Assembly: GCA_002471375.1 (NCBI GenBank)
Contig: DKPV01000011.1
Location: forward strand, 1-8,120
DNA from: Flavobacteriales bacterium UBA7325
Lineage (GTDB): Bacteria > Bacteroidota > Bacteroidia > Flavobacteriales_D > Crocinitomicaceae
Reading direction: 5' to 3'
DNA length: 8,120 nucleotides
Position 1 is the stretch's first letter. Every line of letters starts with the position of its first letter. Positions 1 to 6,964 of the stretch are shown here, in pieces. Under the pieces are notes generated by a model. That model was given only the letters and a program-made list of their open reading frames with translations. It was not told the DNA's origin and searched no databases. Position numbers and translations under genes: made by a program.

Positions 1-26
1 GGGTTCGAGTCCCGTCCAGACCGCCA
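1..26 (+). tRNA. tRNA 3' end, probably tRNA-Asp (partial)
   Basis: The window opens inside the T arm of a tRNA. The T loop TTCGAGT is at 4-10, the 3' half of the T stem CCCGT at 11-15, the acceptor strand CCAGACC at 16-22, discriminator G at 23 and an encoded CCA at 24-26. The 5' acceptor strand, outside the window, should therefore read GGTCTGG. G73 is the discriminator of tRNA-Asp and tRNA-Asn, and this 3' half resembles Bacteroidota tRNA-Asp(GTC) as I remember it. The anticodon is not visible, so the amino acid identity is an inference while the tRNA call itself is firm. Confidence 0.9.
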
Positions 27-71
27 ACTCGTAAGAGTAAAAGTTAAGTCTATATGGCTGTAGACCTAGAG

Positions 72-112
72 AAGCCTCAGAAGTATCAACTTTCTGAGGC
101 TTTCTTGTTTTT
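72..112 (+). terminator. Intrinsic terminator of the tRNA transcript
   Basis: A perfect 11-bp stem pairs AAGCCTCAGAA (72-82) with TTCTGAGGCTT (92-102) around a 9-base loop. A T-rich run follows directly (101-112, TTTCTTGTTTTT). It lies 45 bases after the tRNA CCA end on the same strand, so it most likely ends the tRNA operon. It also rules out the short open frame that crosses it. Confidence 0.9.
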
Positions 113-117
113 AGTCG

Positions 118-137
118 GGGGACGGAACCGGGGACGG
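118..137. repeat. Short G-rich direct repeat after the tRNA terminator
   Basis: GGGGACGG occurs at 118-125 and again at 130-137, a 12-base period, in an otherwise AT-rich region. It is followed by a degenerate GAAGTTG/GAAATTG run to about 160. Function is unknown; it may be the relic of an intergenic repeat. Confidence 0.4.
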
Positions 138-288
138 TTTGAAGTTGGAAATTGGGATTTATTTCATCTTTATCTAAATCCATTCGAATCATTCCGGATT
201 AGTACGAGAAATGTCCGGGCTCATTTTACTATCTTCACCACATCAACTAGAGCACATGAACGAGACATAAATTAGAGACAAATACGAT

Positions 289-432
289 ATGCTTGAAGGT
301 AAGAATAAAGAACTTGTTAAAATAGTTGACCTAATAGATCGGGAAAATAAATATAAATCTAACATCCCTTTGATTTATATATATATATACGCAGACGGCA
401 CTAGAGAAAGGGTTATGAAGATTGAAGAATAA
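289..432 (+). CDS. Doubtful small ORF (47 aa)
   Basis: An open frame from ATG 289 to TAA 430-432 encodes 47 residues starting MLEGKNKELVKIVDLIDREN and ending ADGTRERVMKIEE. The mixed charged/hydrophobic composition is protein-like, and the end could form a beta hairpin. An in-frame TAA at 268-270 limits any upstream extension. There is no signal peptide, no recognised domain and no clear ribosome binding site. The middle is an IYIYIY run produced by a (TA)7 tract. It could be a real small protein, the tail of a decayed gene, or chance. I do not recognise it. Confidence 0.35.
   Translation: MLEGKNKELVKIVDLIDRENKYKSNIPLIYIYIYADGTRERVMKIEE
376..389. repeat. (TA)7 dinucleotide tract
   Basis: Seven uninterrupted TA units at 376-389, inside the doubtful ORF at 289-432, where they encode alternating Ile and Tyr. 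Gain or loss of one unit would shift that frame. Confidence 0.7.
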
Positions 433-461
433 AAATTCTAAAATCACCTTAACTCCACCGC

Positions 462-493
462 TTTAAATTTTTTATCGAATACAATTATCTTTG
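462..493 (+). promoter_or_regulatory. Candidate Bacteroidota-type promoter for the 551 gene
   Basis: TATCTTTG at 486-493 matches the Bacteroidota -7 consensus TAnnTTTG exactly. TTTA at 462-465, 20 bases upstream, is one mismatch from the -33 consensus TTTG. Transcription would start near 498-502, giving a leader of about 50 bases before ATG 551. The call rests on consensus match and position only. Confidence 0.45.
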
Positions 494-550
494 GAGATCT
501 GGCGATAGTATATCTGCAAAGCTTACAAACAAATCAAAAACTCTGAAAAC

Positions 551-1147
551 ATGAACTCTATGAAAATTTTCATCTTACTTTGGTTAGGCTCAACACTTAC
601 CTTCTCTTGCACGAGTGAAAATTCTAAATCTAAAGAACTCGAGCTTAAAGAAATTGAGCGAGAAATAGCTCTGAAAGAAAAGGCACCAAGTAATCAGGAA
701 TCGAAATCGACGGATGAGGCTATAGATGTCCGCTACAAAACTCACTCCCCATGTACGTTCAGTATTAGTTTACCCTCAAATTTTAAAATGCTAACAATGT
801 ATGATGATGCGAGCCCTGATTTTTGTGATTATATAGTTTCAACTGAGGATGGATTTGAAGTTATTGAACTACATTCCCTACTTAATTCAAGATTTGATTT
901 TATTGCAATCGAAAAACTATATGAGGATGCTCAGCTTAATTCGGAACTTGAAATAAGCTACAAAACTCAAAAAAACAATTGGTTTGTAATTAGCGGTACA
1001 AACAAGAAAAATGGCAATATCGTATACTGGAAGCGAGTATCTGGCGAAAACTTTATAAGTGATCTTCATATTGAATATCCAAACAACCACAAGGCAGAGA
1101 TTGAGCCATATATCGGAACTATTTCAAATTCATTTACTAGTGACTGA
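551..1147 (+). CDS. Putative lipoprotein, possible PsbP/Mog1-like domain (198 aa)
   Basis: The N-terminus is a lipoprotein signal peptide: residues 1-19 are hydrophobic and end in the lipobox TFSC, with Cys20 as the lipidated residue. Residues 21-60 form a charged Ser/Lys/Glu-rich tether with a short helical stretch (LKEIEREIALKEK). Residues 65-198 look like a compact alpha/beta domain. It opens with a FSISLPSNFK strand, has a core strand WFVISGTNKKNGNIVYWK (144-161), and ends with a YP...IEPYIGTISNSF pattern. That order resembles PsbP/Mog1-like (DUF1795-type) domains, but the match is by eye only. Cys68 and Cys92 could form a disulfide. ATG 560 (MKIFILL) is an equally good start. The gene follows a promoter candidate and is separated from the next gene by 178 bases. 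The specific role is unknown. Confidence 0.85.
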   Translation: MNSMKIFILLWLGSTLTFSCTSENSKSKELELKEIEREIALKEKAPSNQESKSTDEAIDVRYKTHSPCTFSISLPSNFKMLTMYDDASPDFCDYIVSTEDGFEVIELHSLLNSRFDFIAIEKLYEDAQLNSELEISYKTQKNNWFVISGTNKKNGNIVYWKRVSGENFISDLHIEYPNNHKAEIEPYIGTISNSFTSD

Positions 1148-1242
1148 TTTACCTATAAAAGGTACATTGACAAGTGTGAATCACCTGCCTCTATCCGACA
1201 CTATCGATTCAGTAAATCAATATGAGTTCTTAAATCATTTCG

Positions 1243-1250
1243 TAACTTCG
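1243..1250 (+). promoter_or_regulatory. Weak -7 box candidate upstream of the 1326 gene
   Basis: TAACTTCG is one mismatch from TAnnTTTG and lies 75 bases before ATG 1326, in the 178-base gap that separates the first gene from the next group. No good -33 element stands at the expected distance, so this is a weak call. A promoter in this gap is expected because of its size. Confidence 0.25.
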
Positions 1251-1325
1251 AGGAAAAATTTAGCAAAGAATCCACATGCTACGATACTACGGCGAACTAT
1301 TAACTTAATCAACAAAAATTTACCT

Positions 1326-1826
1326 ATGAAGAATTTATTGCTACTACTATTTTTCTTTCACTTTGGAATTGCTTTTTCTCAAACGAACAAAGAATTCTGG
1401 ATCGCTAATTCAGATCCTATTCCTCAAATGTCAGTATTAGATTTTGAGAGTCTTTACACTTTCAAGTACGCGAATAAAAGTGTGCGCTTGATCGTTGGCG
1501 GTGCTGGCGGGGCAACTGACTTTGGTCCATACAGAAGTGCGTATCTGGTTTTCGACAATGGCTATGAAATGCCTTGGCGTTACGCAATTTACGATTTAGG
1601 GAGTTTTGGCTCCATCGACGAAGTTTCTAAAACATCAGATTCAGAACTATTGATCAAAGCAATGTTGTATTCAAAACTGGAAGATTCAGAGTGTGAATAT
1701 TGCAATCTTTCTATCACATTAGACTTGTCTGAAGTATTAGCGAAAGAAGAACGACTTGACCAAGAAATGACAGAGGGGTCAATCGTTTCACAAATAAAAG
1801 TGAGTTTAGAAGAACTTAAGGATTAA
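1326..1826 (+). CDS. Secreted protein of unknown function (166 aa)
   Basis: Residues 1-18 form a classic Sec signal peptide, MKNLLLLLFFFHFGIAFS, with probable signal peptidase I cleavage before Gln19 and no lipobox. The frame stays open upstream to 1059, but the signal peptide fixes the start at ATG 1326. The mature protein has a Gly-rich turn (VGGAGGATDFGPYRSAYLVF, about 57-76), an aromatic strand segment (MPWRYAIYDLGSFG) and a CEYC motif at Cys123/Cys126. It ends in a charged amphipathic stretch (about 134-166). The CxxC could be a disulfide or a metal site; nothing visible decides. The next gene begins 19 bases after the stop, so the two are probably co-transcribed. I do not recognise a family. 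Confidence 0.85.
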   Translation: MKNLLLLLFFFHFGIAFSQTNKEFWIANSDPIPQMSVLDFESLYTFKYANKSVRLIVGGAGGATDFGPYRSAYLVFDNGYEMPWRYAIYDLGSFGSIDEVSKTSDSELLIKAMLYSKLEDSECEYCNLSITLDLSEVLAKEERLDQEMTEGSIVSQIKVSLEELKD

Positions 1827-1845
1827 GTTGTTTACCATAATTAAG

Positions 1846-2640
1846 ATGAAAAATATAACCTTAACTGCCTTTCTAATAAGTTGCATTTTCGCATGCACTC
1901 CTTCTGATAAAGTAGTTTCCTCAGACCCTAGCTCAGAAAATGTGCGGCGTAAATCTAATGAATTAATAGAAACTGTACCGGAAAGTAAAGAACCTGATTT
2001 GCCGAAGGATTACAGTTTGCCAAACAAATTGAAATACACCAAAGTAAATGGTTCTAATATCCCTACACATTTCTATCCGATAGGTTGGTCATTTGATGGT
2101 AATTTTGCCTTTATCCGAGAACCAGCAGATGAAGCCTGTGGATGTTACTTTTTTGATCTGGTAATTATGGATATGCTTAATGATAAGGTTATTTGGGAGT
2201 GGAACTACAATGATGAAGGAGAAGGTGCGACAAGAAGTACAGTTTGGGGAAACAACTACACTTTACTTAAAAATAGACTTCTGGAAAACAAAATTATACC
2301 ATCAGAAGGTTTTACACTCGAGCCTTTAACTTTTGCACACAAGAATAATCAGTACGCCATAAAGTATTCTACTCAAAAAAATGCAGATTGGGATTTCGGA
2401 AATATTGAAAAATTCAAGATTGAATTAACATCATCAGACTTGGGACGTAAAACACTAACGAGTGGCACCTATGACGAATTTGATATGAGATTGGAGTTTA
2501 ACGTTTCAGGTGTCCTCAAAAGCCCTTTTGAAGATCGAGTTATCGTAGTTTATTCTGAGCTCATCCGAGGTTATGAAGGACCTCCTAATATAACTAATTT
2601 CGGTCTGAGCGGAGGGCATTTGCGAACTGGATTTAACTAA
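1846..2640 (+). CDS. Putative lipoprotein, possibly DUF2259-like (264 aa)
   Basis: The start is set at ATG 1846, where MKNITLTAFLISCIFAC gives a short lipoprotein signal with Cys17 as the lipidation site. A TTG at 1828 would add six residues before the signal and is less likely. A Ser/Glu/Pro-rich tether (18 to about 58) precedes the folded part. Visible in that part are PIGWSFDGNFAFI (about 78-90), a CGC pair (Cys98, Cys100), a strand pair ending KVIWEWNY, and a C-terminal RGYEGPPNITNFGLSGGHL. The S-x-DG-x-FAFI strand together with a terminal RGYEGP motif recalls secreted DUF2259 proteins; this is a by-eye suggestion. It follows the secreted-protein gene by 19 bases and precedes the large multidomain gene by 61, suggesting one transcript. 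Biochemical role unknown. Confidence 0.85.
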   Translation: MKNITLTAFLISCIFACTPSDKVVSSDPSSENVRRKSNELIETVPESKEPDLPKDYSLPNKLKYTKVNGSNIPTHFYPIGWSFDGNFAFIREPADEACGCYFFDLVIMDMLNDKVIWEWNYNDEGEGATRSTVWGNNYTLLKNRLLENKIIPSEGFTLEPLTFAHKNNQYAIKYSTQKNADWDFGNIEKFKIELTSSDLGRKTLTSGTYDEFDMRLEFNVSGVLKSPFEDRVIVVYSELIRGYEGPPNITNFGLSGGHLRTGFN

Positions 2641-2701
2641 GTATTTTTATCTTACGAACATGCTAATGTTACAACACATCGGTTTTTGGTCGTGTCAACG
2701 A

Positions 2702-5700
2702 ATGATTCGAATATTTATAATTCTATTTCTATCCACTGCGCATTCTTACGGACAAAGTAAGGAGTACAAACTAATTCAAAAGGGATCCTATGAAAAGGCT
2801 GAAAAAGCCATAACCCGTACAATCGAAAAAGATTCGATGGACGTTGCTGCGTTGTATTGCGCTGGAATTATTAAAAGTCAGAAAGCATCTTCCTATTTCG
2901 ATCCGAAATCTTCCTATGACCACTTTCTTCGCGCTATTACCTCCTACTATAGGCTTGAAGAGAAGTCAAGAGAAAAATTGGAGAAAGATTGGCTTACGTT
3001 AGATTCAATTAATTACTATCTCAATATTTGCCTCGATCATGGACTTGATGAGGCTATCGCACTAAATACGATCGTGTCCTACCAAGGTTATATTGACTAC
3101 TTCTCGCGTGCGCAAAGTCAACAAAAAATAGCCATCAAAAAAAGAAATGAACTAGCTTTTCAAGTTGCCACAGAAGAAAATACAGAAGAAGCTTATACTT
3201 ATTTCTTATCAACCTACCCTAACAGTTTACAATATGTTGATGCAATAAAAGGACGAGATAATTGTGCATTCATAGCTGCTAAAGAAAATGAATCTTCGGA
3301 CGCAATTCTGGCATTCCTGAAAAAATATCCAAAAACCCGCCTTCGCAAAGAAGCAAACCTCGAAAAGAACAGACTCTTTTATCTTGAACAGACAGACGGA
3401 AGCCTCAGTAGTTATATCAGTTTTTGCGACGCTAACGAACGTTCTGAATATTTTTCAAGGGCGGCAGATAGTATTGAAGTTATGTCCCTTCGGTCTCTTT
3501 CCATTAGTGGTTTAACCTACCTCTGCAGAAACGAGGACTATGTCGGTAACTATTCTAAGTTTCAAGACGAACTATTCAAAGCCATTCTGTTTGATGGACA
3601 CAGAGCGACATTTCGTTTTTTTAATGATCAATTTGTAGAATACTTAGACGAGCAACACACTTCCAAATTTTATAGGCTCGGCAGCGAAATTAATGAAACA
3701 GAAGATTTGTTTCTTAGCCTGGGCGTCACTGAACACAATTATTACGACTATATCTCCTTCATTAAGGAATTAGCGCCGTTAGATATGGCTTGGGTTGCGC
3801 TTCAGAGACTTATAGAATTGGACGTCCGTAATAGCAACTGGGATAACGTTCTTAAGATCCTCGGAGAATATCACCCCTATTTTCAGAAGAAAAGTGAAAA
3901 TAAAGTAAGTGAACTGATGGCAATCATTAAGGAGCAAAAAAGAAATATTTTAATTCATGGTATGAGTAGCGTAAATACGGAAAATGATGAATACGCACCT
4001 GTTCCAAGTATCGATGGGATGAAGCTTTTTTTCTGTGGAAAAGATAGATTCGATAATTTAGGTGGTGAAGATATTTTTGAAGTAAACATTAATCAATCAA
4101 GATCCACAAAAGCTAAAATCATTCAATCCCTATCTACGGAATACAGCAATGAGGCACCGCTAGCAATCAGTGCAGATGGTAATTCTATGCTTCTTTGGAC
4201 AAGTGAGAATGGCGGAGATCTACAACGCTCGATTCGTCTCTCTGATGGCGGATGGAGCAACCCTATGTCTTTCGAAAGTCCAATTAATTCACCGTATTAT
4301 GAAGGTGATGCTATGCTCAGTGCCGACGGCAAAGCCTTATTTTTCACAAGTACACGACCCGGAGGAAGAAATTTTTATACTGAAAATAATTTCCACTATT
4401 TTGGAGATGATAATTATCCGACTGACATTTATGTCTGTAACCTGAAAACCGATGGCACCTGGTCAGAGCCCATTAATCTGGGCAAGAAAATCAATACCTC
4501 CTATTCAGAGCGCACCCCTTACCTCCACCCTGATGGCAAAACGTTGTATTTTTCATCTGAAGGTCATCCAGGATTGGGACGTTTAGACGTTTTTAAAACT
4601 ACTCGTCTCACAAATGATTCATGGAGCAATTGGTCCACTCCACAAAATATGGGAAAAGAAATCAATGGCGAGACGAATGATTGGGGGTTCAAATTTTCAA
4701 CTGATGGTAAGACAGTCTATTATGCGGCAAAAGAGAAAGAAATAGAGAAATCAAGTCTCATTTTACTACTTGATGTATCGGGCAGTATGGATGGTTACAA
4801 ACTTAATGACATGATCAAAGCAGCTAAGGAAGTTTGCTTAAATGCTCTTGGCGACAATTCAGAAGTAGCAGTATTACCCTTTAGCGGAGAATGTTACGAA
4901 CCAATCTATAACATCCGCTATTTTACAAATGATGCAAAGGAATTACATCATTTCATTGGTGATCTACGTGCGCAGGGTGCCACTCCAATGTATGAAGCAT
5001 TAGAAGTTGCCGCAGAGTATATGAAAAATTATGCAACAGGCACCAATAAGAGTATTATACTAATGTCGGATGGTGATGCTACAAGCTGCGATGATCTAGC
5101 GCCTACTATCAGAAGAATCAATAAGAATTATGGTAAATGCAAGGTATATACCATTGCGCTTGAAGTTGATGAATCAAGTACTGCCTATAAAGATCTCTCA
5201 TACATAGCTCAATCAACAGGAGGTAGTTTTTTTCATGCAGTATCAAGTGATGACCTAGGAAAAGTATTTGCGCAAGCTTCAACTCAAATATTCAATTTCG
5301 CACTCAACAAGGCTAATTCAGAAATTTATAAGTTCACTTTGCCTGAAGATTTAAGGCCTGAAATCGTAAGTACTATATCAGGTGTCCTATCAACTTCAAA
5401 GAGTGAACCCATAGAGGCTAATGTATACTGGGAAGATTTGAGCACGGGTAAAAACATGGGAGTAGCGCGATCAAGCCCTGTAGATGGTTCCTATTTCATC
5501 GTTCTGCCTAATGGAAGAAACTACGGTTATTTCGTTGATGATGAGAATTACTTTCCTTCATCAAACAACGTAGACTTAACGAATGCAAAAAGCATGTCCG
5601 AGATTAAGGTCGACGTTGAGGTTGTCTCGTTTGAGGAAATGATAAACGAAAACAAGTCGGTTAAAATTAACAACATCTTCTTCGAGACTGCCAAACACGA

Positions 5701-5995
5701 TTTAAAAAAAGAGAGTTATGCAGAGCTGCGAAGAGTACTACTCATTCTCAAGAAATATCCTGAATATAGTATCATAGTAGAGGGACATACAGACAATGTT
5801 GGTAATTCAGATTACAATATGCAACTGTCCGAAAGAAGAGCAAACGCGGTAGTGAAACATCTTATTGCAGAGGGAATAGATAGTCAAATTATTAGCTCGA
5901 AGGGTTACGGGTTCACAAAACCAGTTACAGATAACTCGAACGCCGTAAATAAAGCACTGAATCGTAGGGTTGAATTGAAGTTAGTTAAGAAATAA
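2702..5995 (+). CDS. PorE-like TPR / PD40 propeller / vWA / CRD / OmpA multidomain protein (1097 aa)
   Basis: A predicted periplasmic, peptidoglycan-anchored scaffold. Signal peptide at 1-17 (MIRIFIILFLSTAHSYG, then Gln18) with no lipobox; it fixes the start at 2702 rather than at ATG 2660. TPR-like helices at about 20-90 (KGSYEKAEKAI), then three helical repeats of about 35 residues (152-260, motif FLxxYPxS/T). Five PD40 strands with S/P-x-DG-K cores lie near 428-461, 483-502, 534-551, 603-620 and 661-676. A vWA domain (about 685-866) has an intact MIDAS: DVSGS (Asp691, Ser693, Ser695), Thr761 and Asp790. A carboxypeptidase-regulatory-like domain spans 889-960. The OmpA-like domain (986-1096) keeps the peptidoglycan-binding pair Asp1031 (GHTDN) and Arg1046 (LSERRA) and ends in NRRVEL. 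Apart from the vWA domain this is the layout of PorE (PG1058) of the type IX secretion system. Equivalence to PorE is not shown, since many paralogues share that layout. Confidence 0.92.
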   Translation: MIRIFIILFLSTAHSYGQSKEYKLIQKGSYEKAEKAITRTIEKDSMDVAALYCAGIIKSQKASSYFDPKSSYDHFLRAITSYYRLEEKSREKLEKDWLTLDSINYYLNICLDHGLDEAIALNTIVSYQGYIDYFSRAQSQQKIAIKKRNELAFQVATEENTEEAYTYFLSTYPNSLQYVDAIKGRDNCAFIAAKENESSDAILAFLKKYPKTRLRKEANLEKNRLFYLEQTDGSLSSYISFCDANERSEYFSRAADSIEVMSLRSLSISGLTYLCRNEDYVGNYSKFQDELFKAILFDGHRATFRFFNDQFVEYLDEQHTSKFYRLGSEINETEDLFLSLGVTEHNYYDYISFIKELAPLDMAWVALQRLIELDVRNSNWDNVLKILGEYHPYFQKKSENKVSELMAIIKEQKRNILIHGMSSVNTENDEYAPVPSIDGMKLFFCGKDRFDNLGGEDIFEVNINQSRSTKAKIIQSLSTEYSNEAPLAISADGNSMLLWTSENGGDLQRSIRLSDGGWSNPMSFESPINSPYYEGDAMLSADGKALFFTSTRPGGRNFYTENNFHYFGDDNYPTDIYVCNLKTDGTWSEPINLGKKINTSYSERTPYLHPDGKTLYFSSEGHPGLGRLDVFKTTRLTNDSWSNWSTPQNMGKEINGETNDWGFKFSTDGKTVYYAAKEKEIEKSSLILLLDVSGSMDGYKLNDMIKAAKEVCLNALGDNSEVAVLPFSGECYEPIYNIRYFTNDAKELHHFIGDLRAQGATPMYEALEVAAEYMKNYATGTNKSIILMSDGDATSCDDLAPTIRRINKNYGKCKVYTIALEVDESSTAYKDLSYIAQSTGGSFFHAVSSDDLGKVFAQASTQIFNFALNKANSEIYKFTLPEDLRPEIVSTISGVLSTSKSEPIEANVYWEDLSTGKNMGVARSSPVDGSYFIVLPNGRNYGYFVDDENYFPSSNNVDLTNAKSMSEIKVDVEVVSFEEMINENKSVKINNIFFETAKHDLKKESYAELRRVLLILKKYPEYSIIVEGHTDNVGNSDYNMQLSERRANAVVKHLIAEGIDSQIISSKGYGFTKPVTDNSNAVNKALNRRVELKLVKK

Positions 5996-6045
5996 GAGAT
6001 AATTCCCAAACAACCAAACCTCCTAACAGAACAATTCAAGACATC

Positions 6046-6079
6046 GAATTATTCTTGATTCATGGATGTGGAATTATTC
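6046..6079. repeat. Paired palindromic GAATTATTC elements
   Basis: GAATTATTC occurs at 6046-6054 and 6071-6079. Each copy is a GAAT-N-ATTC palindrome, and the starts are 25 bases apart. Both lie in the 127-base gap upstream of the lipoprotein gene at 6123. The arrangement would suit an operator, but AT-rich words recur by chance and no clear promoter stands beside it. Confidence 0.35.
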
Positions 6080-6122
6080 AAAAAAAATACTAATTTCATT
6101 GTGTTTAACCAAAACTACACAC

Positions 6123-6926
6123 ATGAAAAAACTACTAACTATTTCTTGCGGTTTCTATATTCTCCTGCTTGCAAGTTGTGGAGGCGCTCCAGACACTTAT
6201 ACGAAGGCAGAACAACTCTACATGGTTCAGAAATATGACAGCGCGATGTATTATTTCGATCGATTATTACCTGAAGAAGAAGCCTGGTATGACTCAGCGA
6301 AAGTCATGAAAAAGCGATGTTTCTCTGAAATTGTAAATCACCATTTTTGGGACATGTACGTTTCTGAAAGTGCGACTTTCAAGAATGACACTGCCTTGAT
6401 TAGTCATGCAAATTCGGCACTGAGAAAAGAACTAAGAGCAATTGTAGACATGGATAGCATGGAAATGCTTTATAGAATCATTGACAATAATAAGGAAATG
6501 CCTCTCGAATTTTTCGCTGAAGCATCCCAATATTATGAGGATAAACTACTTCCAGGCTATGAATGGGAATGTTTTAAGGGAATGGCTGGTCAAAAAATAT
6601 ATTTTGTTCGGGAAATCGTTGATAATTGGAAGGGTGAAAATGAAGGAAATAAGATGCAAGCCAAAAGCAATAGATCAAAGAGTGGATGGACTAAAGACAA
6701 TGTGATTTATAGAAACATTTGCTACGACAGTGCTGGGATTTATGTTGCTCAACCAAGAATCTTTCAGAATGGACGCTACAGGAATAAACAGTATTTCGGT
6801 AAAGGCGGTAGCATGAGAATAGTAAGCAAAGATACACTCATAATTAACTACGGAGGAGCTGTTAGCTCTAACAATCGCATTTGGTTTGTTCGACGCGACA
6901 AACTTGAGGAAAAGCCGGATGCTTAA
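6123..6926 (+). CDS. Putative TPR-containing lipoprotein (267 aa)
   Basis: The lipoprotein signal MKKLLTISCGFYILLLASC has lipobox LASC and Cys19, which sets the start at 6123; the open frame runs upstream to 6066 but that part does not look like a signal. Residues 25-63 form a TPR-like helix pair (YTKAEQLYMVQKYDSAMYYF), the same type of helix seen at the N-terminus of the preceding multidomain protein. Residues 64-150 look helical. From about 150 the protein turns into a strand-rich part with an aromatic/Gly C-terminal stretch (NGRYRNKQYFGKGGSM, then DTLIINYGG and NRIWFVRRD). I know no family for this half. The next lipoprotein gene starts 38 bases after the stop, so the pair is probably co-transcribed. 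It may be an outer-membrane partner of the 2702 product; that rests on neighbourhood alone. Confidence 0.85.
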   Translation: MKKLLTISCGFYILLLASCGGAPDTYTKAEQLYMVQKYDSAMYYFDRLLPEEEAWYDSAKVMKKRCFSEIVNHHFWDMYVSESATFKNDTALISHANSALRKELRAIVDMDSMEMLYRIIDNNKEMPLEFFAEASQYYEDKLLPGYEWECFKGMAGQKIYFVREIVDNWKGENEGNKMQAKSNRSKSGWTKDNVIYRNICYDSAGIYVAQPRIFQNGRYRNKQYFGKGGSMRIVSKDTLIINYGGAVSSNNRIWFVRRDKLEEKPDA

Positions 6927-6964
6927 GCTGTTAGGGAAACCATATTTACACTAATATCAATTAT

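Larger units (their letters stand above)
113..550. other. Intergenic stretch between tRNA terminator and first lipoprotein gene
   Basis: About 440 bases without a convincing gene. From left to right it holds a G-rich direct repeat (118-137), a degenerate GAAGTTG-like run (about 140-160), a short AT-rich stretch, a doubtful 47-codon ORF with a (TA)7 tract, and a promoter candidate next to the downstream gene. I found no second copy of the tRNA 3' end in the window, so there is no direct evidence of an integration site. Confidence 0.6.

Noticed and set aside
174..202. Imperfect hairpin CTAAATCC / GGATTAG after the tRNA
   Set aside because: Seven pairs with a bulge and a 14-base loop in AT-rich sequence; no tail, no conserved element, likely chance.
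54..275. 73-codon + strand open frame starting after the tRNA
   Set aside because: It runs through the tRNA terminator hairpin and the G-rich repeat, has an Arg/Phe/Thr-rich translation without domain features, and no signal peptide or ribosome binding site.
1150..1164. TACCT-ATAAA-AGGTA inverted repeat after the 551 gene
   Set aside because: Only five pairs, mostly AT, and no T tract follows, so it is not a credible terminator.
1059..1325. Upstream extension of the secreted-protein frame
   Set aside because: It overlaps the end of the preceding lipoprotein gene and would bury a textbook signal peptide starting at 1326 in the middle of the protein.
2660..2701. Longer start for the multidomain scaffold
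   Set aside because: It would add 14 residues, including His, Trp and Cys, before a well-formed signal peptide at 2702.
4170..4445. 91-codon + strand frame inside the scaffold gene
   Set aside because: It is wholly inside the PD40 propeller coding region in another frame, where the main frame has clear domain motifs.
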